Assembly (NCBI RefSeq): GCF_000340215.1
Contig: NW_006921549.1
Location: 214,260-278,259, forward strand
Direction: 5' to 3'
Source: Pseudocercospora fijiensis CIRAD86
Taxonomy: Eukaryota; Ascomycota; Dothideomycetes; Mycosphaerellales; Mycosphaerellaceae
DNA: 64,000 nucleotides
Shown: one piece after another, positions 36,106 through 47,894 of the stretch
Position numbering within the stretch: the stretch's first letter is position 1
How the letters are laid out: each line of letters opens with the position of its first letter
The notes under the pieces: model-generated
What the model was told of the DNA's origin: nothing
The model's database searches: none
Seen by the model: only the letters and a program-made list of their open reading frames with translations
Position numbers and translations under genes: made by a program

Positions 36106-36130
36106 TAGTATTACCCCTAGGATAGCATTA
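36106..36130. repeat. Boundary palindrome copy 1 (upstream of gag)
   Basis: The most diverged copy (TAGTATTACCCCTAGGATAG...), about 100 bp upstream of the first recognisable gag codons on the minus strand. CCCTAGG is probably a changed CCCCGGGG-type core. Confidence 0.7.
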
Positions 36131-36777
36131 GGATTTAGCCTCCTAGGGGTCGCCTAACTACCTCTAGGAGCTTAGTTTAGTATTAGACGAAAGCCGCTCG
36201 GAGGGAGAGACTACAATCTCTATTTATACCTAGATCCTAGAAACTAGCTCGTATCTCCTTTAGCTAGGCGGGGGGGGCGGTAGCCTTCTTTTTCTAGTAG
36301 AAGGCTAAGCACTATTTAAGCGAGGCTGCGAATCTAGGATCGCCCTACCCGATTAATAGGGGACTCCCCGGCTATCCGACCTATAAGCCGTATTTGCTAT
36401 CAATTAATAGTCTTAGCAAACTAAGCAAGGCCGATAGGTAATTAGTCTATCTCCTCCTTAGGCGGGGCTTATCTCGAGTAAGCGGTACTAAATAGGTCTT
36501 CGACCCGGAGCCGAGTCCTTAGAAGCTAGCTATAGCTATAGACTAGGCCCTAAGCTATAACAGTCCTAAGGGTTTATAGCTTTTCGGGGTTAAAGCGATG
36601 CCCTCGTTAAGAGGTTTCTCTACTTATCGTAATAGCCCCTTAAGATACTTCGGTATCGTCCGTATCGTAGGCTCTTATCGTGCCCTCGCTTTAGTTATAG
36701 CTATTCGTGCCTAGAGACTACCTTTAACATACCCGAACCTGTTAGATACGAAGAGATAGCCCTACCTTCGGCTCTAA
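36131..36777 (-). other. 5' leader of the 12.2-kb element with primer-binding site
   Basis: Non-coding leader between the 5' LTR and gag. The minus-strand sequence next to the LTR, beginning TTAGAGCCGAAGGTAGGGC, is the likely tRNA primer-binding site. I did not identify the tRNA. A G-run (GGGGGGG) lies near 36270. Confidence 0.6.
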
Positions 36778-37057
36778 TAAAGGACGGAAACCAACACTAC
36801 TACTACTACTAGTAGTAATAGTATAGGCTACCGAGGGTAATATAACCTATAGCAATATAGGCAGCTATGTTTAGCATAATAGGATAACAAGACGGTTGCT
36901 TAGGCTAATAACTAGAGCCCTGCAATATAGGCATTGTAGAAGTGTAACATAAACAATGTACTGTACGAGGTTAGTGCTCTATCTACAATATAGAAGGAGG
37001 CCTCTTATATAGGCTCAAAACTCAGCCTAGGTGTGTGGGGCCGGTTACCAGCTAATA
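36778..37057 (-). repeat. 5' LTR of the 12.2-kb element
   Basis: This 280-bp copy retains more TG/CA words (for example GTGTGTGGGGCCGG) than the other LTR, so it seems less mutated. It is followed by the target duplication CTAG at 37058-37061. Confidence 0.93.
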
Positions 37058-37061
37058 CTAG

Positions 37062-37895
37062 TTAATATATTCGAGCGTATAGGAGTTAAAGATAGTAAAG
37101 AAAAGGTAAAGGGCGCTAGTAAGAAGGGTAAGGCATAGGTTAAATCGGCTTAAAAGGAGTCTATAGCGTAACAACCCGCTTAGTATCTATACTATAGCGG
37201 CTTTAATAGTATAAGCTATGTATAGTAGTAGAACCCCCCTTAAGCCGGCTCCCGCACTATTAACCTAATACTATAGTAGCTACCCCTAGTATTCGGCTAG
37301 GCTTTCTATTAAGGTTATATTTAACCTAACGGCAACCTTTAAACCCTTCTATCCTTCGTTCCTAACTATTAACTCTATACCCTATTCCGATTCTCGTAAA
37401 ACTATATACCTCCTTAGTAGAACGGTTATTAGCGGCTATCTCTAGCGTAGGATTAGCAAAGTTCCTTTCTAGGAAATAGTAAGACGAGCATAAAGTCCTC
37501 TATAAGAAAGATAAAACAGTACCTAAACGACGGTGTCCTCTAAGCAAGCCTTTTCGGTAATACTACTTCTAGTAACCCTAGAGCTTAGAGATCTTCTCCG
37601 CGCCCGTCCTTATCTAGTAAGGCTACGCGCAAGTCCGAACGTTTAAGTAAGAAATACTACGCGACGAAGATAGAGAACGAGTATACTATAGTATACGAGC
37701 AACTTATAAAGAAGGGTAATAAGAAAAAAGCCGTCGAAATGATAAATGCTATAAATAAGAGTTTCTATAAGATTGCCGAGTAGTACGAGAGTAACGATAG
37801 CGTTAGCAATAGCGACAATAGTAATAGCGATAGCTCCGGGGATAGCACTAAGGATAAGTGCGCCGGATAGAGTAAGTTTAAAGACTAGTAATCTA
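37062..37895 (+). pseudogene. 3' part of the gene split by the 12.2-kb element
   Basis: It continues the frame of 24440-24891 with NIFERIGVKDSKEKVKGASKKGKA. After a damaged stretch, a Ser/Lys-rich part near 37560-37870 (SSKATRKSERLSKKYYATK, then KKAVEMINAINKSF, then SNSDNSNSDSSGDS) may be its C-terminus. The basic and acidic low-complexity tails suggest a nuclear protein. No domain is recognised. Confidence 0.55.
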
Positions 37896-38985
37896 TATAA
37901 GACGTAATAGTCTTAAAGTTATAAGGCTAGTATTTCTTTCGAAGTTTCGGGCGTAGTTTAAAGCTTTTTATATATTAGTAGGTTTTAAGGATCTTGTCTA
38001 CCTTTAAGATTATAAAGAGGATACTTAATCTTACCGCTTTAAATATTCGATAGGCGTACTTACTTACCCTACGTAAGGATATTGTTTGCCTCGAGTAAGC
38101 CTATAATCTCCCTTTCTAACCTCGCTCGCTATCTTCGAATATATAATACTTTCTCTACTATATATTCTAATTTAGTTATAGCTAGACTAGTAAGGAAGGT
38201 TAGTAAAAGGAAAGCTAACGGTATCTCTAGTCCTATCCTTAGAAAATAAAGAGTTGCCTACTCGATTATAATATAGACGAAACGCTTTCGTATAAGCTTA
38301 TAGTACGACCTAAGGATTTCGTAGATATCCTCGACGATATAACTTATATTACTTATTAGATAAGACACTATTACGTCCGCGAGCCGTACTACCTTTATAG
38401 GTTTCTACTTACGGGACGCGTAACTTCCTATATCGGCCTATAGCCTAGATAGCTAGCTATCGCTAATTAGTATTAAGGTCTATATACCTCGACGGGATAC
38501 TAAACATCTCTATATATTATCGTTAAAGTAGTAGTTAGCTATTATAGGCGTGCCGTACAGTTCTATGTTTAATAAGAATTATACCTACTCGACTGCCTTA
38601 TAGTTACGACGTAGGAAACCTTCCGAAAATTTATTAATTAGGGCTACCTTTAGCGCCTAATCGAAGTATAGCGTATTAAGCGCCGTAATAACGCAATTGT
38701 ATACAAGTATAATATATTAGCCTTACTACGTCTGTAAGTCGGTAAACGGTCGTAGAGTAGCCTTAAAGCTAGGTCGTTAACCGATATATCGTAGTAGTAG
38801 GTAAAGACGATAAAGACGAGAGTAGAGAGTTTAGTATCGACGTCGTATACGTAGCTAAATTGCCGTTAATCTATCTAAAGGCCCTTTCTATATCGGGAAA
38901 AAATAATAGCCTTCCGATATATTTTATATAACGTATTATTATAACTCGTTATCTCGGGGCGTTTGTCGGCAAAACTAGGATATTA
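37896..38985. other. RIP-degraded sequence, no gene identified
   Basis: I could not follow a single frame for long in either orientation. Coding-like texture is present on both strands but no motif is recognised. Confidence 0.35.
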
Positions 38986-38989
38986 ACTA

Positions 38990-39585
38990 GAGTATAGAGT
39001 AAGTAATCTATAATTATACGAAACGATTATAGTTAAGCCGTACGTATAGCATTTAATAGAAATTCTCGCCCTACTTTAGTTTGCCGGACTTTGCCTAGAA
39101 ATTCGTCGAGGTAATCCGATAGCTACGTAATTTTTATCTTATTTATCCCTTGCTAGCTATCCTATAAGGGATAACTAAGTCCTTAAGATTAAAAAGGCCG
39201 CAATCTCCTACTATAGTAGATACTACTTAATACATTTCGGCTATAGACCTATCGAAAATATATCTTAGCGAGCGTTACGTCTGCCTATTCTACGGCGAAG
39301 CATCCTTATACTTTAGCGCGTATAACGCGTATCGTACCTTTTTCTATTATTCGACTAATACTCTGTTCCGCAATCTAGTAAGGTCTTATATTACCTATAG
39401 TAAGGAATAGTGCCTTATAAAGGCTCGAGATATCGAAGATTAGATAGATAGACTCTTTAGGCTAGATAAGAAGTATTAATATCCTCGAGGCGAACTATAA
39501 ATACTTAAAACGAGTACGGCGTATTACAGCCTATATAGTTCTATATAGATTCGCGGCTAAAGCCTAGTAACGGCTTTCGTAGGAG
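38990..39585 (+). pseudogene. Unidentified pseudogene with a possible C2H2-like finger
   Basis: One plus-strand frame with only TAG/TAA breaks can be followed from VIYNYTKRLQLSRTYSI through SLPDFAWKFVEVIRWLRNF, then ITKSLRLKRPQSPTIVDTT, to RYVCLFYGEASL...LVRSYI near 39270-39400. If the Tyr codons are restored Cys/His positions, CLFC and a downstream HLVRSH would make a C2H2-like finger. I compared it mentally with the zinc-finger tail of DUF3435/FluG-type proteins, but no recombinase domain is visible upstream. Family unknown. Confidence 0.4.
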
Positions 39586-40300
39586 GTATATAGGGTTTAG
39601 GTTTTACGATAGGAATACCTTTCTACGCTTAAGCCTTCTATAGTTTTAATAATACGCGAGTCGGTATATAGATTAAGGGTATTACTATAGCTACTAGCGG
39701 TAGTAATAGTAGTCGCCTAGGGTTAGCGATATTAATAGCTATATTAACGTAGGACTAGAGTTAAGCAAGTACGGTCTTAGAGGAGTATAGAGTCGTAAAC
39801 GTAGGGAATTTATAGACTATAATACCCTAACTATAAGACTAGCATCCTCTTATAACCGGCGAAGGCTACGTTCGAGAACTCTAGATCGTATCTAAATATC
39901 GACTTCTAGTATTTTAAGGATAGGTAGAGCTGCCTAGAGAGTTATATAGCGCTATAACTTAGGCAATATATCGAGAAGCGAGGCTACCTCGTTTATATTA
40001 AATCTGTTATATATCTCCGCTAAGCCCTCGTCGATATATAATCTAGGGAAATGCTAAGATTCGTAACTTAGAGAGAGTTGCTCTAGTAATACGATACTAT
40101 CGCTAGCGCGCGCGAGATATAGTCCTTTACGATAAGGGTAGAGGTAGTCTATAAAGCCTCGCGAATTGTTACTAGTTTTTCCGGAGGATAGGGTAGAGTA
40201 GAAGCGCTAGCTATATCGTATAAGCGCTTTTTCTTATTAACCGCCTTAGCCCGGCGATAAAACTCGGAAGACCTTCCTAATTAATTAGAGTTCTATCTAC
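39586..40300. other. RIP-degraded sequence, no gene identified
   Basis: No gene or repeat was recognised here. It leads into a pyrimidine-rich tandem array. Confidence 0.35.
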
Positions 40301-40302
40301 CT

Positions 40303-40455
40303 CTACTATCTACCTCCGCTATCTACTTTTCTAATCTATCTTTTTTCTTATCTACCTTGTCTATCTACCTTTCCTATCTACCTCCGCTATCTACCTCCGC
40401 TATCTACCGGCGCCTACTACTAGCGCCTACTATCGGCGCGCGCTATCTACCTCCG
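40303..40455. repeat. Imperfect 12-14-bp tandem array (CTATCTACCTCCG)
   Basis: At least eight imperfect units of CTATCTACCTCCG-type sequence in a row, with T-rich variants in the middle. Confidence 0.8.
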
Positions 40456-40506
40456 CTCTAACTCTTCCCTATAGAAGTAGAAGCTATTACTAATTACACT
40501 CTTCTA

Positions 40507-40586
40507 AACATAGTTTATATAAACCTAAATATAGTTTATATAAACCTAAATATAGACCTAAACATAGTTTATATAAACCTAAACGG
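40507..40586. repeat. 21-bp tandem array
   Basis: Three full copies and a partial copy of TAGTTTATATAAACCTAAATA. Each unit contains the palindrome GTTTATATAAAC. Confidence 0.85.
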
Positions 40587-40599
40587 CTTCTAGCAAAGC

Positions 40600-41400
40600 G
40601 TCTTTATATATAACCTAGTCTATAAGCTAGAGGGATATACTAGTACTATAGACGGCCGTAGTATTATTACTAGCGCCCTCGCGATAATAATCTAGAACGA
40701 GTATCTACGAGTATAATACCTCGCATTTTTTACTAAAGAATTTATTTCTTAGTATTATTTAGGTATCGAGAAAGAGCTTAAAACTTATATAGACTAGTAA
40801 GAATTGTAAGCCCTCGCCTAGGCCGCCGAAATAGATAGTATATAGAGGTCGAGGCGAAGGTTATATATAGTATATATTCGTATTATACGTAAATAGGGCA
40901 TAGAAGTCTACGAGTACTATAGATAGAAATTACCGGACGATAAGAATAGTATAAGCGGTATAAGATACTTCGAGGCCCTTCGTACTACTACGAATAGGAC
41001 AAATACGTAGAGCGTAGTACGACGATCCTTTAACTAGATCCTTCGTTTACGATACCGTAAGGAACTAAGTAGGAGCTTAACCGCTTCCCTATCGCGTTTC
41101 TCTTATCCCCGATACCCTATCCGGCAAGCGGAGCTTAATAAGTTTAAATACAAATCCCCCCTAATATTACTATTAATAAGAAGGAGGCCTAGTAGGTAGG
41201 CTACTACCTAGATAATTACAGCATCCTTATTAAACCGCTATTAGCCGCTCCTATATAGAACGACTCCTCGAAGATATTCCTAAGGTAGAGGAAGGATAAC
41301 GGGTATAGTAGCAAAATAAGGAAGAAGTCTCCTAACGACTAACTAGGAGGAACTCTTAGTTAGGCTCCGAGTAACTATAAAAGGAAACGAGATTAGAATT
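40600..41400 (+). pseudogene. Degraded coding remnant, unidentified
   Basis: A plus-strand frame from about 40604 to 40995 (EGYTSTIDGRSIITSALA, then RSRRRLYIVYIRIIR) is broken only by TAG/TAA. The rest is too damaged to follow. It may be an upstream exon of the JmjC-like gene that begins near 41400, but I cannot join them. Confidence 0.35.
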
Positions 41401-42474
41401 AGGAAATTAATAGCCTTCGAATACTAGTATCCCTACTTAATAGCGACGCTACTTAGCCTATATTATCGTCGGGATCTAGAGGCTCCCGTACTCCCGCTCG
41501 GATATTAGAAGATCTTCCTACGTAACTATAAGACTTAACTAATAATAATATTTATCCTCGAAATATAGAGCTATCTATATATACTCTCCCGGCATTTTAT
41601 AACTATATAAACAATTTTGCTACTTCTAAAACTATCCTACGATAGTATATCGGTCGTCTTACGTCTTAGAACGATTATTTGCTTAACTACTATAATATCG
41701 CCGATAAGTAGCTATAGTATACTCGGCTACCTACCCTTGCCTTAGTAACTTTAGATATTAGCGATATCTTAGATATCTCCGATACGGAATATATACGACT
41801 ATTAATATAAGGTATCGTATTTAAAAAACCTATTTTAGTTCGGGGAGTATACGCGGATTATAAAAGGTCTAGGATTTCGTAGTATCTCGAATTCCTTAGC
41901 GATATAACCTAGATAGTAGAGACTTAGCGAATTGGATTTAAACCCGAATACTTATCGACTACTATAGAAGACTCCTATCGAAAAAGATAGCGGTCGGTAG
42001 TGCCTTCTACTAGTAAGGCGTCTACCTCTAGCCTAGTATAATTGTTAGACTTTACTACTCGAGTCTACTAGGAGATAGCTATAGAACATTATCCTATACT
42101 AGAAATACTATTCAATCTTTTAAACCTAGTAGATAATACTAGTATTAGTAAGCCTTCTACTCGCGGTATCGATTGCTTAAGAAGGTTATAAAATAATAAC
42201 GACCGCTAGGGCTTAGAAAGCCTATCTATACCGATTCTATCGATATAACCTCTTATCTATTATTTAACCTCTTCGCTACTACTTTTACTTTCTCGAGACC
42301 GTATATAGACCTACTAAATAGTACCTAGGTTCGCGTAGTAGGCAGGCTAAAGCTATAGCTTTTAGTAGTTAATCTTACTTAATATAAGCTCGATAATTTT
42401 ACGTAATACGGCGGTAACTAGGTCGCTCCGCTAGATAAAATTAGGTTCGTCGTACTACGAGAGGGTAATGTTTT
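41400..42474 (+). pseudogene. JmjC-like gene, 5' part, split by chromovirus
   Basis: A plus-strand frame with TAG/TAA breaks runs from about 41400, with a Ser/Thr/Pro-rich N-terminal part and then LIYYLTSSLLLLLSRDRIQT and KLQLLVVNLT. It ends LDKIRFVVLREG followed by the target duplication GTTTT (42470-42474). Excising the chromovirus with one duplication copy joins this to VLVIPPGVYLVYTP at 49453 in frame. LREGDVL-(V/I)-PPGV-H-x-VYTP is close to the C-terminal strand region of JmjC oxygenases of the histone-demethylase type. The metal ligands HxD...H could not be assigned. Confidence 0.5.
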
Positions 42475-42661
42475 TATAAAGGGCTACGCCCTAGGTAGAA
42501 AGCGCTAGCCTTAGGCATTCGGCCTACGCGACTCTAACCTACTACTTAGCGCTTAGCGTACTATATAAAACTATTCGGATTTACGTAGATAGACTTAGCT
42601 CTTTATCGAACCTATTAAGTCTTATATCTAGTATCTACGTATACGTTGCTTACCTGTAATA
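42475..42661 (+). repeat. 5' LTR of the chromovirus
   Basis: This 187-bp repeat is nearly identical to 49266-49452. The sequence after it, TTAGGTTCGATC, is the probable primer-binding site. The preceding GTTTT is the target duplication. Confidence 0.94.
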
Positions 42662-42699
42662 TTAGGTTCGATCTTTATTATAGGAAACGCTAAGGTTTA

Positions 42700-43940
42700 T
42701 TAGGAACCCGAGTAAGATAGCTAGGGGAACGCTACCTCTATAGCGCTAGAGATAACTAGGGACGAGATTTATCGTGCCTTTAAGAGTCTCTATACTAGAT
42801 AGTAAACGATAGAAGCCTAGCTATAAGCTACGTACTCCGCGCTCTAATACGCGGAACTATCTCGCTAGACCGGGCCTCCCGAAGCTAGTTTAATACGAGA
42901 CTAGTCTACGAACGAGATCCTAAAGGGACTCCTAGAAACCCTCTCGGCTACCGGCTAAAACGTAACGGCGTTACGCGAATAGAAGCTACTATTATAGGAT
43001 AGGAAGGCTAAGTCGTTCCGGGACTACCTACTACGACTAAGGAGTTCGTACCGAGTTCGTTCTAGGCTAAAACCGAAGCTCTCTAAAGATTACTACTAGG
43101 ACACTATTTACGATACCCTACCGGTAAAGGAACGCGCTAGGATACGCTACTTCTAGGAAAGAAGAAGCCTTACGAAAGGAAAGGACCCCGAAGCTTTCTT
43201 CTAGTAACTTAAGGACGTCTTCGCGGATAGTAATAAAGCTATAAAGGCGCTAGAGTAACTCTAAGCCCTAAGGTATTCTTAGTAATAACCTTAGTACGAC
43301 TACTAGCTAGAATTCGATAGCCTCCTACTAAGCGTAGGTAGAGACCGTTAGACCGATAATACGAAAATCGGGTATTTAACGAATACCTTCTCGAACGCGG
43401 CTAAGACCTATACCGCCGCCGTACTAAAGATTAAGGATTACTACCTCTATATAGAGGAAGTCGAGCGGACTATAACGAACCTCGAGACGACGGACTAGTT
43501 AAATAGGCTACGAAACGCTAGTAAGAAAGGAAGAAAGAAGCCGCGAGCCCTACGGTCGTTATCCCTCTTTATATAGCTCCTATAGCGAACCCGAAGGTCG
43601 ACTCCGAGTCTCCGATAGAGATATAGTTATAAACCCCGCTTAAACGAACGCTTTCTATAGAAAGAACCGCGGAGGCTAATAAGTAATAGTAGGGAAGCCT
43701 AGAGCTAAATAGGTCGACTCTATAGAGAGAGAGAAACGTAAGAAGAAAAGGCTCTACTTCCGCTATAGAACGAGCGGATACTATATTCGTAACTACCTAT
43801 ACGTACCGCCGGCTTAGCCTACTAAGATTAGTATCGCCTCCGTATAACCTATTCTAGAAGATACGGAAGAATAGTTAGACTTAAGTAGTTCCGACTCGGG
43901 AAAAGAGTAACTCTCGCTTATAGCTAGGAGTCGGGAGTAG
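42700..43940 (+). pseudogene. Chromovirus gag
   Basis: The coding block after the primer-binding site contains a zinc knuckle at about 43751-43797, read as LYFRYRTSGYYIRNY. Restoring TGC/TGT and CAC codons mutated by RIP gives the C-x2-C-x4-H-x4-C spacing of Gag nucleocapsid. The upstream part has many charged residues, as expected for matrix and capsid. A basic run EKRKKKR precedes the knuckle. I could not fix a start codon. Confidence 0.8.
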
Positions 43941-43959
43941 ATAGAGTATAGGTAAAGAA

Positions 43960-46900
43960 ATAGGATAAAGTTAAAAAAGATATAAACGGAAACCTTATAT
44001 ATACCGATATATTCCTCGAAAGTAACGTCGGAACTTCTACTCTTATTAACGAAGGATACTAGTACTACGCTATAATTAATATAGGCCTAGCTAAAGGCCT
44101 TAGGCTTAGCTATATTAGCTATAAGTCCTAGGAAGTAAAAGGAGCGTTATCTACGATATAAGACGCGAAAATTATTAGGGTCGTCGCCTTCTAGATAGAA
44201 ATTAATAGGTTCTAATAGACGGTATATACTTATATCGTACCGGGATTAGCTTTCCCTCTTATCCTAGGGAATCTATAGAAGGTATATAATAAGGTTAGGA
44301 CTGCGCCCGAGAAGCAATAGTACTACTATAGGAGGGTTTAGTATTAGGTTAAAGAAGGGCGCTATTACCGTAAGGTCGATACGAGCGGTAATATCGCTAC
44401 GATCGACGCTATAAGGAGCCTACTTACTACGACAATTACCGAGGATATTAAGAAAGCCCTAAAAACGAAAGAATATCTAACGATTAAGGAGCTAAAGAAG
44501 AAGTTACCTCCGGAGGTTCGCGATATAGCCGCGCTATTTTGTTAAAGGGAAGCTAATAAGTTAGCGCCCTATCGTCCTAGTATCGATTATATAATAGAAC
44601 TCTATAAGAAACTAGACGGATCCTAGCTATAGCTCCCCTAGGGCCCGCTCTATAGTATATCGAAATAAGAGCTCTTAGATTTATAAAAGTCGCTTAATAA
44701 GCTCTTAAAGAAGGGGTTTATAAGACCTACGAACTCTAAAGCGGCGGCGCCTATACTATTCGTTAAGAAACCTAGAAGAGGACTATAGTTCTACTACGAC
44801 TATAGGGCGCTTAACGCTCTTACAAAGTAAGACCGATATCCCCCCCTACTAATCTCGAATACTATAAGGAACCTAACGGAAGCCCGATAGTTAACTAAGG
44901 TTAACGTAGTCTCGGCCTTCTATAAGATAAGGATAGTAAAAGGATACGAGTATAAAACGGCCTTCCGTACTAGGCTAGGTTCGTTCGAGTAGCTAGTATA
45001 CCCGTTCGGTTTGTCCGGAGCCCTAGTAACGTTTTAATAGTATATTAACACTCTTCTACGGGAGTATCTAGATAATTTCGCGTTAGTATATATAGACGAC
45101 GTAGTAATATACTCGAGCGGAACGAGGGAAGACTATTTCCGTAAGGTAAGAACCGTTCTTAAGAAGCTTTAGGATAGAGGCCTTTACCTTAATTTAAAAA
45201 AGAGCGAATTCGCTTAGAAAAGAATTAAATACCTAGGATTTATCGTCTATACCGACGGAGGAGGGGTATTAGCTAACCCCGAAGAGGTAGAAGCTATATA
45301 AAGTAGGTAGTACCTAAGACCTAAAAAGCGGTTCGTCGTTTCTTAGGATTTACGAACTATTACCGTATATTCGTACCGAACTATTCTAAGATCTCCGTAC
45401 TATTAACTACGCTTACTAGTAAGGGAACCCTATTCTCCTAGGGAGAAGAGTAGAATAAAGCGTTCGAGACGTTAAAGGATAAATTCTACTATATTCTAGT
45501 ACTTACCTAGTAGGACCTATCCCTTCCTACCTTCCTCGAGATAGATTATAGCGGGTTCGCGATTAGAGGTACCCTTATCTAAGAAAAGGTAGGGATCCGA
45601 CGACCGGTAGGCTTCTTTTCGAAGAAACTAAATAAAGCGGAGATTAATTATAATATCTACGATAAGGAGATACTCGCGGTCGTATCTAGTATTAAATTTT
45701 AGGACTCCGAGCTAAAGTCGTATAGCCCTTTTACGATTTAGACGGACTATAAGAACCTAGAATACTTTATAGTAAAGCGCTAGCTATCCGAGAGACAGAT
45801 CCGATAGTAGAAAGAACTAGCTAAGCACTAGTTTACCCTAGTCTACTAGCCGGGAATCGAAGCTATCCTACCGAATACCTTATTAAGGGAGGAATAGGAT
45901 ACGTTAGGCTAAGACGATAAGCTCTCTAGGTTCCGAAGATTTCTAGAGCCGGAGCTCTCTCTAAACTAGCCGGAAACTGTCTAAATTTCTAGCGCTACGA
46001 TTCGTAACTTCCTACGTATATCTAAGGCGAGCCCGTTATACCTACTCGCGAACGAGACGGAGCCCGTATATCCTATAGAAGAAGGCGCTAAACTATTTTA
46101 GGACCTAGAAATAAACGATATATAGAAGGTTATTATCGAGAAAGATATAGTATACTAGATAGTATTATAGAAAGTCTATAAGGGATCTAGGATATTATAG
46201 CTAGAAATTAAGGCTAAGATTTAGATAGGTAATTATACGATAGACCCTAAAGGATTCCTACGCTACTACGGTAAGCTCTAGGTTCTAGGAGCCCTAGCTA
46301 CGATAGAGGCCGAATATAAAGATATAGAGGCCGAAGAACTATAGTAGGACGTACTATATACGAAGATTATCTAGTCGATCTACGACTTACTACTCTATAG
46401 TTACCTAGGCTAGGATTCTACCGCTTCTATACTAGGTCGCGACTTCTACTAGCCGCTATAGTTAAAATAGGTACGATAATTCCTACGGAATTACAATTTT
46501 TACGAACGTAATAAAGTATAGAGAGAATATAAATACGGCCTCCTAAAACTACTACTAGTGCCCGACCGTTTCTTCTAGGAAATCTCGATAGACTTTATAA
46601 CTAACCTACTAGAGTTAGACGGGAATCGATATCTTTAGGTAATTAAAGACCGCCTTAGTAAATAGATTGCCCTTATCGGTACTCCCTTTATAAAAGTAGA
46701 GGAATACGCGGTTTTATTCCTAAAATACTAGGTTAGGTATTATAGACTACCTCGAGCTATTACTAGCGATAGAGGTACGAATTAGATAAGTACGTTCTAG
46801 AGAGAGATATATCGACTACTTAGCGTAAAGCAAAGGTTAAGCTCCGCTTACTACCTATAAACGGACGGGGCCCGGAGCGCCTCTCTATAAAAGCGGAGGA

Positions 46901-47894
46901 ATACGTAGTTTTGTTTCTAAAATACTAGGTTAGGTATTACGGACTACCTCGTACTATTACTAGCGATAGAGGTACGAATTAGATAAGTACTTTCTAGAGG
47001 GAGATATATCGACTACTTAGCGTAAAGTAGAGGTTAAGCTCCGCTTACTACCTATAAACCGACGGAGGTCCGGAGCGCGTAAACTAAGACATTTAAGCTT
47101 ACCTACGGAACTATATTAACTAAATATAGTTCAACTAGAACTAATAGCTTCCTACGGCGGAACTAGCGTTTAACGGGAGACACTAAGCAGAGTTAGGGAT
47201 AAGCTCTTTCTTCGCGACTTATAGTTACGAATCTACCTACTCTATTACGCTAGGAGAGGACCTAGCTATCGATAGGCGGCTAACCGCGGCGAAACGAGCA
47301 GAGGAATTCGTAGACAAGATTAAGAAGATCTTAGACCTATACTAAGTATAAATAGCGGAGGTAGTATAGAAATAAGAGAATAGCGCGAATAAGACTAGGA
47401 CCCTAGCGCTAGTATATTATATCGGAGATAAGGTCTAGCTCGACCTAAGGAATTACTAAACCGATAGACTAAAGAAGAGCCTCGACTCGAGATACGCTAA
47501 GTATACGGTCGAAGAGGTATTATCGCCTATCTTAGTACAACTCTCTAAGATACCTAGTAACATTTACCCGGTATTCTATACCGACCTTCTAAGACTTATA
47601 AGTAGGGACCCCCTACTAGGATAGGTAATCGACGACGAATAGCCGGACCCTACTTTATTCGAGACGTATAAAGAATAGTAGGTCGAAGAAATCCTATATA
47701 TCTAGAAAAGGAATTAGAGTAGAGGACGAGAAGCGCTCGTAAAATAGAGTAGGTACTATAAACCTACGTAGGAACCCCTAGACTATATTATAGATACCTT
47801 AGTACTAGACGACTTCGAAGCGAAATATAGACAAATCGAGGAGAACGATAGACCTCTAAGAGACTAGGAGAAGGGAGGAAAGCGAAGGAAATAA
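43960..47894 (+). pseudogene. Chromovirus pol: protease, RT, RNase H, integrase, chromodomain
   Basis: A protease-like segment lies near 44030-44260 (LILGNL). RT has PILFVKKP, FYYDYRALN at about 44791-44815, the PFGLSGA segment near 45000 and the catalytic YIDDVVIYS at about 45087. FLGFTNYYRIFV after it is in another frame, so a one-base indel lies near 45310. RNase H follows. The integrase core has FISIDFI-type sequence near 46585 and ITSDRGTN near 46755. It is disturbed by a 197-bp tandem duplication at 46689-47082. At about 47680-47785, VEEILYIQKRN...EALVKQSRYYKPTQEPLD is a chromodomain with its aromatic/Trp positions altered by RIP. The probable stop is at 47892-47894. Confidence 0.92.
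46689..47082 (+). repeat. 197-bp tandem duplication inside integrase core
   Basis: The segments 46689-46885 and 46886-47082 are two copies of the same integrase sequence, starting TATAAAAG and ending in CCGGAGCGC. The copies differ mostly by transitions, with some transversions. The period of 197 is not a multiple of three, so the duplication also shifts the frame. It breaks the integrase independently of the point mutations. Confidence 0.9.

Larger units (their letters stand above)
24892..37057 (-). mobile_element. Complete 12.2-kb Ty3/gypsy-type LTR retrotransposon
   Basis: It has two 280-bp LTRs, a 4-bp duplication CTAG at 24888-24891 and 37058-37061, and TG...CA ends on the minus strand (TATTAGCT... 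to ...CCTTTA after RIP). A polypurine tract is read on the minus strand at about 25189-25172 (GAAGAAAGGGAGGGA), next to the 3' LTR at 24892. A probable primer-binding site starting TTAGAGCC lies next to the 5' LTR at 36778. Three coding blocks follow on the minus strand: gag-protease, pol with RT, RNase H and integrase, and an unexpected third ORF. Length is about twice that of ordinary fungal Ty3/gypsy elements. Confidence 0.92.

Noticed and set aside
25283..36130. CRISPR-like or direct-repeat array from the five palindromes
   Set aside because: The copies are kilobases apart, without regular spacers, and all lie within one retrotransposon.
38990..39585. Starship captain (DUF3435 tyrosine recombinase)
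   Set aside because: The finger-like tail suggested it, but I could not find the recombinase domain or its Arg-His-Arg-Tyr pattern upstream.
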